NCBI GenBank assembly: GCA_041659285.1
Contig: JBAZYO010000020.1
Location: forward strand, 1 to 64,000
Source of the DNA: Vicinamibacterales bacterium
Lineage (GTDB): Bacteria > Acidobacteriota > Vicinamibacteria > Vicinamibacterales > UBA2999
Direction of reading: 5' to 3'
Length of the DNA: 64,000 nt
A program made the translations under genes and the position numbers. Under the pieces are notes generated by a model, which saw nothing but the letters and a program-made list of their open reading frames with translations, was not told where the DNA came from and ran no database searches. Shown piece by piece: positions 1-9,140 of this stretch. Positions within the stretch are counted from its first letter, which is position 1; every line of letters starts with the position of its first letter.

Positions 1-212
1 GTCGTGACCTGCTTGCGGTGCCGGGCGAGGTAGCCGTCGAGCCAGTCGGTCAGCGAAGCCAGGCCGAAGATCGCGGCGGCGACCAGCTCCACCGGCAGCC
101 CGGCAACCAGCCGGCCCTCGAATTTCGTCAGGAGGACCGACACCAGCACCGGCACCAGGAATATGCGTGCGATGGTCAGGCTGTTCGGCAGGTTCATGTC
201 GGCCGCCGTCAT
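1..212 (-). CDS. pgsA: CDP-alcohol phosphatidyltransferase, PgsA-like (N-terminal part only)
   Basis: Only the first ~70 codons are inside the window; the gene runs off the left edge. The product starts MTAADMNLPNSLTIARIFLV, or MNLPNSLTIARI if the ATG at 197 is used. That is the usual opening of phosphatidylglycerophosphate synthase-type integral membrane enzymes. It is followed by a hydrophobic helix and the segment DWLDGYLAR, which is the first half of the CDP-alcohol phosphotransferase signature (DG..AR). Enzymes of this family exchange CMP of CDP-diacylglycerol for an alcohol such as glycerol-3-phosphate at the inner membrane. The family is clear. The exact substrate cannot be set because the rest of the active site lies outside. 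Confidence 0.75.
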   Translation of the reverse strand, partial: MTAADMNLPNSLTIARIFLVPVLVSVLLTKFEGRLVAGLPVELVAAAIFGLASLTDWLDGYLARHRKQVT

Positions 213-229
213 TCTACCCCTCGGTCGTG

Positions 230-235
230 TAAGAT
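230..235 (+). promoter_or_regulatory. -10-like hexamer just upstream of the nucleotidyltransferase start
   Basis: TAAGAT lies 11 bases before the ATG at 247. There is no convincing -35, and the short distance would leave almost no 5' leader. Listed as one member of the recurrent close -10 pattern in this window. Confidence 0.3.
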
Positions 236-246
236 GGAAGTTTGTC

Positions 247-1305
247 ATGAAGGCTATCCTTCTCGCCGGGGGCAAGGGCACGCGGCTCCGCCCGCTGACC
301 CTCCACACGCCCAAACCCGTGGTCCCGATCTTCGACCGCGCCTTTCTTCACTACCAGATCGACCTGCTCAAGCAGGTTCCCGAGATCGACGAGGTCATTC
401 TCAGCCTCAATTACCAGCCTCGCCGCATCGAAGAGGTGTTTGGTGATGGCGCGGGTACCGGCGTGCGGTTGCGCTACGTGGTCGAGCCGGCCCCGCTGGG
501 CACCGGCGGCGCCATTCGCTACGCGGCCCAGGGCGCGACCGACACGATTGTGGTGTTCAACGGCGACGTGATGACCAGCGTGGACGTCAACGCGGTCGTC
601 AAGCTCCACCGCGATCGCCAGGCCAAGGCCACCATCGTGCTGACGCCGGTGGACAACCCGACGGCCTACGGGCTGGTTGAAACCGAGCCGGACGGCCGCG
701 TCCGCCGCTTCCTGGAGAAGCCGAACCCGGACGAGATCACCTGCGACACGATCAACGCCGGCATCTACGTGCTCGAGCCGGACACGTTCGATCGCATTCC
801 CAAGGACGTCTCCTACTCCATCGAACGCTCGTACTTCCCGTCGCTGATCGAGCGGCAGGAGATGTTCGTGGCCTACGTGGAACGCGGCTACTGGATCGAC
901 ATCGGCACGCCCGAGAAGTACATCCAGGTGCACCGCGACATGTTCGACGGCAAGTTCTCCGGCGGCGTGTTCGCGACCGCGGACCCGGGCAAGCCGGTGG
1001 TCTCGCCCGACGCCCGAATTGAAGACGGCGTGGAGTTGCATACGCCGTGCTTCATCGACGCCGGCGCGCACGTGAAGAGCGGCGCGCGCATCGGCCCCTA
1101 CACCGTGCTGGGCCGTTCCGTGATCGTCGAGGAATCGGCCAACCTCGAGAACACGATTGTGTGGCCGAACACCCGCATCGGCCAGAGCGCCATCGTCCAT
1201 GGCCCGATCATCGGCCGCAACTGCCACATCGGCCGTAACGCGGTGATGAAGTCGGCGTCGGTGATTGGCGACAAGACCCTGCTGACCGACTACACGACCC
1301 TATGA
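247..1305 (+). CDS. Mannose-1-phosphate guanylyltransferase / sugar nucleotidyltransferase
   Basis: The 352-residue product begins MKAILLAGGKGTRLRPLT, the nucleotide-binding signature (GGKGTRLRP, residues 8-16) of NDP-sugar pyrophosphorylases. The C-terminal ~110 residues hold isoleucine-rich hexapeptide turns (IGPYTVLG, IIGRNCHIG) of a left-handed beta-helix, as in GMPPB-type enzymes. It probably makes GDP-mannose from mannose-1-phosphate and GTP in the cytoplasm. I chose the ATG at 247 because homology begins exactly there; an upstream in-frame ATG at 163 would add 28 unrelated residues inside the divergent pgsA coding region. The stop overlaps the next start by ATGA, so it is coupled to a phosphomannomutase, which supports the mannose assignment over a glucose-1-phosphate one. 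Confidence 0.85.
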   Translation: MKAILLAGGKGTRLRPLTLHTPKPVVPIFDRAFLHYQIDLLKQVPEIDEVILSLNYQPRRIEEVFGDGAGTGVRLRYVVEPAPLGTGGAIRYAAQGATDTIVVFNGDVMTSVDVNAVVKLHRDRQAKATIVLTPVDNPTAYGLVETEPDGRVRRFLEKPNPDEITCDTINAGIYVLEPDTFDRIPKDVSYSIERSYFPSLIERQEMFVAYVERGYWIDIGTPEKYIQVHRDMFDGKFSGGVFATADPGKPVVSPDARIEDGVELHTPCFIDAGAHVKSGARIGPYTVLGRSVIVEESANLENTIVWPNTRIGQSAIVHGPIIGRNCHIGRNAVMKSASVIGDKTLLTDYTTL

Positions 1306-2654
1306 TCAACCCATCCGTCTTCAAGGCCTACGACGTGCGGGGGCTCTACCCGTCCGAGATCACCGAGGAGCTGTTTCATCAGCTCGGCCGCGCCTTCATC
1401 GCTTACCTCGGCCCCGGCAAGTACGCCATCACGCGCGACATGCGCGTGTCGTCGCCGTCGCTGACCAAGGCCTTCATCGATGGCGCGACGCTGCAGGGTG
1501 GAACCCTGTACGACTACGGCCTGCTCGGTACCGACCAGATGTACTACGCGGTGGCGGCCGACAAGCTGGACGGCGGCGCCCAGGTGACCGCCTCGCACAA
1601 CCCAGGCGAGTACAACGGCTGCAAGATGGTGCGCGCCGAAGCCTTTCCGCTGAGCGGCGAGGCCGGCATCAAGGAAATGAAGGAGATGATCCTGGCCGGC
1701 GCCATTCCCGCGCCGCCGTCATCGCCTGGCACGGTCGAGACGCGCGAGATCATGGACCGCTACGTCGAGCACGTGATGTCGTTCATCGACGCCGCGTCGA
1801 TCACGCCGTTCAAGGTCGTGCTGGACGCCGGGAGCGGCGTGGCCGGCTTCGTCGCGCCTCGCCTGTTCGATCGGCTCCCCTGCCAGACGACGCGGCTGTG
1901 CTTCGAGGTGGACGGCACCTTCCCGAACCACGAGGCCAACCCCCTGATCGAAGAGAACCGCCGGGACATCACCGAGCGCGTGATCGCCGAGAAGGCCGAC
2001 ATCGGCATTGCCTGGGACGGCGACGCCGACCGCTGCTTCTTCATCGACGGTAGCGGCGAGTTCATTGCCGGCGACTTCATCACGGCGCTGCTGGCCGAGG
2101 CGTTCCTGCTCAAGTCGCCAGGCCAGACCGTGATCTACGACGTGCGCGCGAGCTACGCGGTGAAGGACGTGGTCGCGAAGTACCAGGGCAAGGCCCTGAT
2201 GAACCGCGTCGGCCACGCCTTCATCAAGCGCCGCATGCGCGAGGAGGACGCGGTGTTCGGCGGCGAGGTCACCGGGCACTACTACTTCCGCGACAACTTC
2301 TACGCCGACAACGGGTTCATCCCGGCGCTGATGATCCTGGACCTGATGTCGAAGAAGGGCATGTCGCTGCGCGACCTGCTGACACCGCTGCGCGAGAAGT
2401 ACTTCATCTCCGGCGAGATCAACACCAAGGTGGCCAACATGGCCATCGCCGACCAGAAGATCCAGGAACTGGCGAAGATCTACGCCACCGGCAATGTCTA
2501 CATGCTCGACGGCGTGTCGGCCGAGTTCGCCGACTGGCATTTCAACGTGCGCCAGTCGAACACCGAGCCGCTGCTCCGCCTGAACCTCGAGGGGCTGACG
2601 CCGGAGATCATGGAGAAGCGCCGCGACGAAGTGTTGGGGATTATCCGAGGGTAG
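1302..2654 (+). CDS. manB: Phosphomannomutase / phosphoglucomutase
   Basis: A 450-residue alpha-D-phosphohexomutase. The phosphoserine loop TASHNP is at residues 96-101 and the Mg-binding loop DGDADR at 239-244. The sugar-specificity loop GGEVTGHYY lies near residue 320, and the C-terminal phosphate-binding motif RQSNTEPLLRLN near 430. These four elements, in order and at normal spacing, define an intact PMM/PGM (AlgC/ManB type) that interconverts hexose-6-phosphate and hexose-1-phosphate. It overlaps the upstream guanylyltransferase by four bases. Together they would turn mannose-6-phosphate into GDP-mannose for surface glycans, fitting the two GT39-like glycosyltransferases further along. 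Confidence 0.93.
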   Translation: MINPSVFKAYDVRGLYPSEITEELFHQLGRAFIAYLGPGKYAITRDMRVSSPSLTKAFIDGATLQGGTLYDYGLLGTDQMYYAVAADKLDGGAQVTASHNPGEYNGCKMVRAEAFPLSGEAGIKEMKEMILAGAIPAPPSSPGTVETREIMDRYVEHVMSFIDAASITPFKVVLDAGSGVAGFVAPRLFDRLPCQTTRLCFEVDGTFPNHEANPLIEENRRDITERVIAEKADIGIAWDGDADRCFFIDGSGEFIAGDFITALLAEAFLLKSPGQTVIYDVRASYAVKDVVAKYQGKALMNRVGHAFIKRRMREEDAVFGGEVTGHYYFRDNFYADNGFIPALMILDLMSKKGMSLRDLLTPLREKYFISGEINTKVANMAIADQKIQELAKIYATGNVYMLDGVSAEFADWHFNVRQSNTEPLLRLNLEGLTPEIMEKRRDEVLGIIRG

Positions 2655-2724
2655 CGCCGGCTGCCGCCGCCAGCCCTGCCGGGCGCCTCTTGACGAGATG
2701 CCGGGTTTCGGGCTCGCCCTCTGC

Positions 2725-2730
2725 TAGAAT
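2725..2730 (+). promoter_or_regulatory. Candidate -10 of the tRNA-Gly gene
   Basis: TAGAAT ends 11 bases before the mature tRNA 5' end, the right distance for a -10. The GC-rich DNA upstream has no good -35 at 16-18 bases. Confidence 0.4.
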
Positions 2731-2741
2731 GGCCTGACTGA

Positions 2742-2816
2742 GCGGGAGTAACTCAGTGGTAGAGTCACAGCTTCCCAAGCTGTTGGTCGCGGGTTCGATC
2801 CCCGTCTCCCGCTCCA
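2742..2816 (+). tRNA. tRNA-Gly (anticodon CCC)
   Basis: Folds as a complete cloverleaf. Acceptor GCGGGAG pairs with CTCCCGC at 2806-2812. The D-arm is ACTC/GAGT. The anticodon stem ACAGC/GCTGT carries loop TTCCCAA with anticodon CCC at 2774-2776. The T-loop is TTCGATC. Discriminator U is followed by an encoded CCA at 2814-2816. It reads GGG codons and stands alone, not in a tRNA array. Confidence 0.95.
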
Positions 2817-2823
2817 GCTTTTC

Positions 2824-3488
2824 CTACTGAATCGAAATCCCCACGCTCAGCGTGATCATCTGCGTCCGCCTGGCGGACGGCAGGAGGTCGGTGGCCCCGC
2901 GCGAGCTGAGCTTCGTGAAGCGCACGTCGAAGCTGGCGCCGAGATGCGGCTTCATGAACCACCTGGCTCCCCCGCCGAAATTAAGGGCGGCGTTCCACGC
3001 CTCGGGCACGGTGATGGCCGCCAGGCTGCCGAAGGCTTCCGAACTGCTGGCAACCTTGGTGCGGCCATAGCCGGCGCTCAAGTAGCTCCACCCCAACTTG
3101 TGCCCGAAGTTGATCGACAACTGCGGCAGCACGCTCGTGATCTGCGTGGTGACCGACGTCGTGGTCTGGGTGGTCTTCTCGGTCGAGCCCGAGCCGGTGG
3201 TCGACGTCAGCGGGTCGCTGCTGCCCTTGCCCGTGGCCAGGGACACCCCAAGGCCAAAGGTCGCGACTCCGAGCTTGAGCGGGTAGACCGTGGCGCCGCC
3301 GGCGAGGCCCCAGCCGCGTCCTGGGAGGGGCGTGGTGGCCGAGAGAGGCGGAACCCAGCCTTCAGCCGTGGGCAGGCCCACCCACGCTCCGTGCAGATCG
3401 ACGGCGAACCAGGGAAGCCGTTCGGAGGTTTGAGCCGAGACCGGCGCCGCCGCGAGCAGGGCCAACGCCACCATTGCCGCCAGGCGCA

Positions 3489-3489
<1 letters not shown>
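2824..3489 (-). CDS. Secreted or outer-membrane beta-barrel-like protein of unknown function
   Basis: The 221-residue product starts with a clear Sec signal peptide (MRLAAMVALALLAAAPVSAQ, cleavage probably after AQ). The rest alternates aromatic and polar residues and glycine-rich turns (WGLAGGATVYPLKLGVATFG, LSINFGHKLGWSYLSAGYG) and ends in SVGISIQ, as in small 8-10-strand outer-membrane barrels. A Ser/Thr-rich stretch near residues 95-115 looks like an exposed loop. It starts one base inside the deoC stop (TGATG), so it is co-transcribed with deoC and rpiB. No specific family was recognised; a barrel is inferred from composition. Confidence 0.6.
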
Positions 3490-4351
<862 letters not shown>

Positions 4352-4355
<4 letters not shown>

Positions 4356-4981
4356 TGCGTCTTCTCCAACGCGCGAATCTTCGCCAGGCGGCGAAGGTGG
4401 CGGGCCTCGCCCATGGGGGTGCCGAGCCAGGTGTCCACAATCGCCTTGGCGTCGCCCACCGAGAGCAACGTCGCGCCGAGCGCCAGCACGTTGGCGCCGT
4501 TGTGCTCGCGGGAGTAGCGGGCCAGGGTCTTGTCGGTGCACATCGCCGCGCGGGCCCCGTCGATCTTGTTGGCGGCGATCGCCGAACCGATGCCGGCGCC
4601 GTCAATAACGATGGCGGCGTCCACTTCCCTGCGCGCCACCAGCCGGGCGGCCTGCGCCGCGATGTCGGGATAGTCCACCGGGTCGGGGCCGTCGGTGCCC
4701 ACGTCGAGCACGCTCAGGCCCTTCTGCCGCAGGTAATCACGCAAGGCCGCCTTGAGCGCCACGCCCGAATGATCGCTGCCAATGGCCAGCGAGCGGATAT
4801 CGGCCACCGGCGCCAGGCCGTCGAGGCTGGCGTCGGCGACCCCGCGCAACACGGTCACACGGCGGGCCTTCAGCGTGTCGGCGGCCAGCGGCGTGACGTG
4901 CCCGCCGGTCTTCAGCGTGACGCTGGAGCCGATCTCCAGGATCCGCGCGTCGGCCTCCGTAATGATGTCGAACGTCTTCAT
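4352..4981 (-). CDS. rpiB: RpiB/LacAB-family sugar-phosphate isomerase with N-terminal extension
   Basis: The isomerase domain begins near residue 64 (SLAIGSDHSGVALKAAL, His71) and continues through IDGAGIGSAIAANK and SREHNGANVLALG, the RpiB signatures. It should interconvert ribose-5-phosphate and ribulose-5-phosphate or a related pair. Two features are unusual. The position of the catalytic Cys of E. coli-type RpiB (CGTGIG) is Asp127 here (DGAGIG). A ~60-residue N-terminal extension (ITEADARILEIG, then GGHVTPLAADTLKARRVTVL) resembles the short N-terminal motif of EutT-like microcompartment proteins. It overlaps deoC by four bases. The fold is certain; activity and substrate are less so. Confidence 0.85.
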
Positions 4982-5053
4982 TGAACTCCCGTCGAGTAGT
5001 TCCGCCCCGTCAAGCCGTGCCGCCCCGTCTGTATCGTGCTAGTCTTTTCCGCC

Positions 5054-5575
5054 ATGTCTGCCGCGAAACCTACCGTGCTCATCGACCAGGAAGAACTCCA
5101 GGCCCGCATTGCGGACCTGGCGCGCGAGATCCGCCGGGACTTCCCCGAGGACCAGCTGCACTTCGTCTGCGTCCTCAAGGGCGCCTTCCTGTTTCTCGGC
5201 GACCTCATTCGCAACCTCGACGGCCACGTCACCATCGACTTCATGTCCCTTTCCAGCTACGGATCTGGCACGTCGTCGTCCGGCGAAGTCCGCCTGTCGA
5301 AGGACCTCGACTCCGGCCTCGAGGGCCGCGATGTCATCATCGTCGAAGACATCGTCGACACCGGGCTGACCTTGCATTACCTGCAGGACATTCTCATGGC
5401 CCGCGGACCCAAGTCGCTGCGGACCGCCTGCCTGCTCAGCAAGCCATCACGCCGGAAGATCGAGGTCAAGGTCGACTACATCGGCTTCACCATCGAAGAC
5501 CGCTTCGTCGTCGGCTACGGCCTCGACTACGCCGAGCAGTACCGCAACCTGCCCTTCATCGGCGTGCTCGAGTAG
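5054..5575 (+). CDS. hpt: Hypoxanthine phosphoribosyltransferase
   Basis: The 173-residue product is a type I phosphoribosyltransferase. The PRPP-binding loop is VIIVEDIVDTGLTLHYL, with the usual paired acidic residues before DTG. Upstream is the flexible-loop region FMSLSSYGSGTSSSGEVR, and the C-terminal DRFVVGYGLDYAEQYRNLPFIG is diagnostic of HPRT. It salvages hypoxanthine and guanine to IMP/GMP with PRPP. The ATG at 5054 is preferred to an in-frame GTG at 5036; both lack a strong Shine-Dalgarno. It lies divergent to rpiB-deoC. Confidence 0.93.
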   Translation: MSAAKPTVLIDQEELQARIADLAREIRRDFPEDQLHFVCVLKGAFLFLGDLIRNLDGHVTIDFMSLSSYGSGTSSSGEVRLSKDLDSGLEGRDVIIVEDIVDTGLTLHYLQDILMARGPKSLRTACLLSKPSRRKIEVKVDYIGFTIEDRFVVGYGLDYAEQYRNLPFIGVLE

Positions 5576-5579
5576 CCGC

Positions 5580-6986
5580 CTACTGCGGCACGGCCTTTCG
5601 GACCAGGTCGGCTGCGGCCCGGGCCTCGCGCAGCACCGCCGCTTCGTCCAGCGTCAGCACCTTGCGGTCGCGCATCAGCACCTGGCCGTTCACCACGGTC
5701 GTCTCGACGTCGTCTCCGCGAGACACGTAGACGACCTGCGACACGGGATCGAACAGCGGCGTCTGCCGCGCCCGAGACATCCCCACCACGATGAGGTCGG
5801 CGCGCTTGCCCGCTTCCAGGGACCCGATGCGGGCCTGCTGGCCAAGGACGCGGGCGCCGCCGATAGTGGCGAGTTCCAGCGCCTCCGGTGCGCTGATCAC
5901 GCGCGGATCCATCGACACCAGCTTCTGCTGGAATGCCGCCTGGCGCATCGCCTCGAACATGTCGAGGTCGTTGTTGCTGGCGGCGCCGTCGGTGCCCAGG
6001 CCGACATTCACGCCGGCCCGGCGATAGGCCACCACCGGCGCCGTTCCGCTCGCCAGCTTCATGTTGCTTTCGGGGTTGTTCGAAATGCCGACGTTGCGCT
6101 GTTTCAGTACGGCGATCTCTTCGGGCGTGATCCACACGCCGTGCGCGCCCACGGTGATCGGCGCCCAGAACTTGAGGCGGTCGAGCAGCGCCACGGGCCG
6201 CTGCTGGTGGCGTGCTTGCGACAGCCCGATCTCATCGGCCGTTTCGGCGAGGTGGATTTGGATCGGGATGTTGTACTTCTTCGCCAGGTCGCTCACCGCG
6301 GTCAGCGTGGCGGCATCGAGCGTGTACACCGAGTGCGGCGCGATCGACGGCGTGATCAGGTCGTCTTGCGCGAACTCCTTCGCGAACGCCTCGGTGCGCT
6401 TCAAGGCCTCCGCCGGGGTCCTGGCGTCGGCCACCGGGAACTCGATCACCGTTTGCCCCAGCACGCCGCGCAGGCCCGCTGCCTTGGTGACACGGGCGAC
6501 CTCTTCCTCGAAGTAGTACATGTCCGCGTAGGTGGTGGTCCCGGACTGGATCATCTCCAGGGCCGCCAGCCGGGTGCCGACGCGCACGAATTCCGGCGAC
6601 ACGGTCTTGGCCTCGGCCGGAAAGATGTACTTCTGCAGCCAGTCCATCAACGCCAGGTCGTTGCCCAGGCCGCGAAACATGACCATGGCGGCGTGGGTGT
6701 GGGTGTTAATGAGGCCGGGCATCACCACCTTGCCGGTGGCGTCGATGGTGTCGGTGCTCCGGTAGCGCGCCGCGATCGCGGCCGGCGTATCGACCGCGAC
6801 GATCAGGGTGCCGTTGACGGCCACCGAGCCCGGATTCAGGATCCGCCGGCTGCCATCCACTGTGATGACAATGCCGTTGGCGACGATCAACGAGACCTCG
6901 GTGACCTGCCGGGCCACCAGGGCGGGCCGAAACACGGGCGCGGCCAGGACCAGCGCCAGCCCGATCGCCAGAATGCGGAAGCGCAT
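5580..6986 (-). CDS. Exported amidohydrolase (MTA/SAH/adenosine deaminase-like)
   Basis: A metal-dependent amidohydrolase of 468 residues with the canonical ligands in order: HTH after GLINTH (about residue 80), His in IQIHLAETADE (about 260), His in GAHGVW, and Asp in GLGTDGAASNN. The deaminase-type helix DLALMDWLQKYIFPAE and the NNPESNMKLASG motif match 5-methylthioadenosine/S-adenosylhomocysteine deaminases and related TrzN/GuaD enzymes. The chosen start gives MRFRILAIGLALVLAAPVF, a signal peptide, so the enzyme is probably periplasmic; that is unusual for the deaminase branch. A start upstream at 7070 would overlap upp. The exact substrate is unknown. Confidence 0.85.
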   Translation of the reverse strand: MRFRILAIGLALVLAAPVFRPALVARQVTEVSLIVANGIVITVDGSRRILNPGSVAVNGTLIVAVDTPAAIAARYRSTDTIDATGKVVMPGLINTHTHAAMVMFRGLGNDLALMDWLQKYIFPAEAKTVSPEFVRVGTRLAALEMIQSGTTTYADMYYFEEEVARVTKAAGLRGVLGQTVIEFPVADARTPAEALKRTEAFAKEFAQDDLITPSIAPHSVYTLDAATLTAVSDLAKKYNIPIQIHLAETADEIGLSQARHQQRPVALLDRLKFWAPITVGAHGVWITPEEIAVLKQRNVGISNNPESNMKLASGTAPVVAYRRAGVNVGLGTDGAASNNDLDMFEAMRQAAFQQKLVSMDPRVISAPEALELATIGGARVLGQQARIGSLEAGKRADLIVVGMSRARQTPLFDPVSQVVYVSRGDDVETTVVNGQVLMRDRKVLTLDEAAVLREARAAADLVRKAVPQ

Positions 6987-6995
6987 GCAGGCTGA

Positions 6996-7001
6996 ATTGT
7001 A
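6996..7001 (-). promoter_or_regulatory. -10-like hexamer directly upstream of the amidohydrolase start
   Basis: On the minus strand TACAAT lies nine bases before the ATG at 6986, with no Shine-Dalgarno between. This fits a leaderless or near-leaderless transcript. Confidence 0.4.
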
Positions 7002-7037
7002 CGTGAATCCGGAATTGCGGTGTAAGCTCTCTGCGCC

Positions 7038-7658
7038 GTGCTGCGCCTGGTCACTCACCCGCTGGTCCATGACTGCCTCGCGGAACTCCGCGACGCCCGC
7101 ACCAATCCGGAACGCTTTCGCGCGCTCGCCAATCGCATCAGCGTCCTGCTCGGCGCCGAGGCGCTCCGCGACGTGCCGATGGCCGATGGCACCGTTGACA
7201 CGCCGCTCGGGCCGTCACCTTGCCGCCGCCTGGCCGCCGACGTGGTGATGGCGCCGGTCCTGCGGGCCGGGCTCGGCATGCTGCCGGGCATGCTGGAATT
7301 GGTGCCGAACGCCCGCGTCGGTCACCTCGGGCTGCAACGCGACGAGCGCACGGCGGTGGCCTCGCAGTACTACGCCAAGCTGCCGCCCAACATCGAAAGC
7401 AGCTATGTGTTGCTGATCGACCCGATGCTGGCCACCGGCGGCAGCGCCGTGGCCGCCCTGGACGTGCTGACCCGGGCCGGAGCGAAGCACATCCGCCTGG
7501 TCTGCATCGTCGCGGCGCCCGAGGGCGTGGCGGTCGTCGAGAAGGCCTACCCGGCCGTCCCGATCTTTACGCCCATCGTGGACCGGGAACTCAACGCTCA
7601 CAAGTTCATCGTGCCGGGCCTCGGCGACTTCGGCGATCGGCTGTTCGGCACCATCTAA
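7038..7658 (+). CDS. upp: Uracil phosphoribosyltransferase
   Basis: The 206-residue enzyme converts uracil and PRPP to UMP. It shows the UPRT N-terminus (VTHPLVHDCLAELRD), PVLRAGLGMLPGMLELVPNA, and the PRPP loop IDPMLATGGSAVAALDVL. It ends LGDFGDRLFGTI, the typical UPRT tail that contacts uracil. Start is GTG. A TAAGCT hexamer sits nine bases upstream with no ribosome-binding site. Next to hpt, deoC and rpiB it completes a base and pentose salvage neighbourhood. Confidence 0.95.
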   Translation: MLRLVTHPLVHDCLAELRDARTNPERFRALANRISVLLGAEALRDVPMADGTVDTPLGPSPCRRLAADVVMAPVLRAGLGMLPGMLELVPNARVGHLGLQRDERTAVASQYYAKLPPNIESSYVLLIDPMLATGGSAVAALDVLTRAGAKHIRLVCIVAAPEGVAVVEKAYPAVPIFTPIVDRELNAHKFIVPGLGDFGDRLFGTI

Positions 7659-7679
7659 CGCACTACGGCCCTCGCCAAA

Positions 7680-7697
7680 TTGGCACGCCTGATGCTA
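7680..7697 (+). promoter_or_regulatory. Sigma-54-like -24/-12 element before tRNA-Val
   Basis: The sequence TTGGCACGCCTGATGCTA has GG at 7682-7683 and GC at 7694-7695, separated by exactly ten bases. It matches TGGCACG in full at the -24 element, with one change (ATGC for TTGC) at -12. A start site near 7707 would lie ~8 bases before tRNA-Val and ahead of the GT39 gene. A sigma-70 alternative, TATGAT at 7696-7701, overlaps it but lacks a -35. Confidence 0.4.
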
Positions 7698-7714
7698 TGA
7701 TCCATGCTCTGACC

Positions 7715-7789
7715 GCGCGCTTGGCTCAGCGGTAGAGCACCGCCTTCACACGGCGGGGGTCGGAGGTTCGAATCCTCCAGCGCGCACCA
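7715..7789 (+). tRNA. tRNA-Val (anticodon CAC)
   Basis: Complete cloverleaf. Acceptor GCGCGCT pairs with AGCGCGC at 7779-7785. The D-arm is GCTC/GAGC. The anticodon stem CCGCC/GGCGG carries loop TTCACAC with anticodon CAC at 7747-7749. The T-arm is GGAGG/CCTCC with TTCGAAT. Discriminator A is followed by an encoded CCA at 7787-7789. It reads GTG. Confidence 0.95.
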
Positions 7790-7803
7790 TCAATCTTCTT
7801 ACC

Positions 7804-9009
7804 TTGAGTAATCGCCTTCGGCCGATTGCGACGGCAGCACTGCTGGGCGCACTAGCGTTCCTGCTTTACGTGGTGCCGGCCGCCCCCTCCCCTCTCTCAG
7901 TTGACGAAGTCGCCCTCATGCGTCAGGCGCAGTCGGTGGCGACCAGCGGCCGCGACACCGACGGCCGTGCGGCGCAACTGTACTTCCGCGCGAGCGAGGA
8001 GCACTGGCTTCAGCCGGTGCCGGTGTACGCAACGGCGCTGGTGTCGGCCCTGGTATCCGGTTCGATGGCGGCGCGGCTGGCGTCGGCCATCGTCGGCGCG
8101 CTCAACGTCGGGCTGATCTACCTGCTCATGCGGCGGCTGTGCCCCAATCGATGGGGCCCGGTGGCCACCGCGGCGTTGCTGGCGATCACGCCCGCGCACC
8201 TGGCCTTTGCCCGAACCGGGGTGGACGCCATCTACTCCTTGCCCTTTGTCCTGGTCTGGCTGATCGGGCTCCGGGACTTCCTCGACCGGGGCGACCGGTG
8301 GCACCTCACCGCCGGTGTGTTCGCACTGGGGGTGGGTACCTATACGCAGCCGTCGGCGCCGCTGACCATGGGCTTTCTCTTCGCCATCACCTGCGCCGCG
8401 TTGTGGATCACGGGGGCTCGCGGCATTCGGGCCTACGCGGGCATCGTCACCGCCTTTGCGCTGCCGCTCAGCATCGCGGGCCTGTGGTTCGCGGCCCATC
8501 CGTCGAGCTATCCGGACACGTTCGGCCGGTGGGTCATTCATGCCGCGCACCTGCGCTATCCCATGGACGGCATGCGCGCCTTCCTCAACTGGACCACGCT
8601 CGGCACGCGCACGTCGCTGTACTGGGGATTCTTCGACCCATCCTGGCTCTTCTTCAATGCCCCTTACCTACCGGGCACGGTCCTGCGGGGGGCGGCCCCG
8701 TTCCTCTTGCCGGCATCGCTCTTCTCGCTGATGGGCGTGGCGCGCTGCGCGCGAGTCGGTCCGCCCGCGTGGACGATCGCCCTGGTTGCCGGGGCCGCCG
8801 CGTCGCCGCTGGCCGCATCGACGTTCGGACAGCCGCATGCCATTGGAGCGGCCCTGGCGGTTGTGCCATTCGTGACGGTACTGGCCGGATGCGGATTGGT
8901 GGACTGGAGCGAGCGGAAGGGCGCGGCCTGGCGTTGGCTGGGGTGGGCGGCGATTGCCGCCATTCCGCTTCAGTTCTTCGGCGCCTACGCACGCTACTTC
9001 CGCGCCTGA
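7804..9009 (+). CDS. GT39/ArnT-like membrane glycosyltransferase, short form
   Basis: The 401-residue polytopic protein opens with a membrane helix. Next comes an acidic first periplasmic loop (SPLSVDEVALMRQAQSVATSG) corresponding to the DE-type catalytic loop of polyprenyl-phosphate-mannose/arabinose transferases. About nine further hydrophobic helices follow. It is a clear paralogue of the 513-residue protein on the other strand: shared DE loop, SGRD..GR motif, ARLASAIVGALNVGLIYLL, and PLQFFGAYARYF near the end. It stops where the paralogue continues ~115 residues into a soluble periplasmic domain, so it looks truncated. Start is TTG, 14 bases after tRNA-Val. It would use a lipid-linked sugar; acceptor unknown. 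Confidence 0.7.
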   Translation: MSNRLRPIATAALLGALAFLLYVVPAAPSPLSVDEVALMRQAQSVATSGRDTDGRAAQLYFRASEEHWLQPVPVYATALVSALVSGSMAARLASAIVGALNVGLIYLLMRRLCPNRWGPVATAALLAITPAHLAFARTGVDAIYSLPFVLVWLIGLRDFLDRGDRWHLTAGVFALGVGTYTQPSAPLTMGFLFAITCAALWITGARGIRAYAGIVTAFALPLSIAGLWFAAHPSSYPDTFGRWVIHAAHLRYPMDGMRAFLNWTTLGTRTSLYWGFFDPSWLFFNAPYLPGTVLRGAAPFLLPASLFSLMGVARCARVGPPAWTIALVAGAAASPLAASTFGQPHAIGAALAVVPFVTVLAGCGLVDWSERKGAAWRWLGWAAIAAIPLQFFGAYARYFRA

Positions 9010-9125
9010 GCCCTCTCACACACCTCGAAGGACGTCTTCCAGTCCGGCTCGATGCGGGCGGTGACCCGCCGCCAATCGGCCGCGCCGGCCAGCGTGTTGC
9101 AGACCGCACCGGGCACGAGGGGCGG
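8994..9125 (-). pseudogene. Inverted remnant of a GT39-like C-terminal tail
   Basis: On the minus strand an open stretch of 43 codons with no start reads PPLVPGAVCNTLAGAADWRR and on to SFEVCERAQARK-stop. It resembles the last ~45 residues of the neighbouring 513-residue glycosyltransferase (LPGAALVCPLAA, then GWRHVRSIDDLD and SFALLEKR). An in-frame stop precedes it, so it is not expressed alone. It lies exactly where the plus-strand paralogue is cut short, suggesting duplication, inversion and deletion of a related gene. The similarity is short and judged by eye. Confidence 0.4.
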
Positions 9126-9140
9126 TCATTAGTTTAGGGG

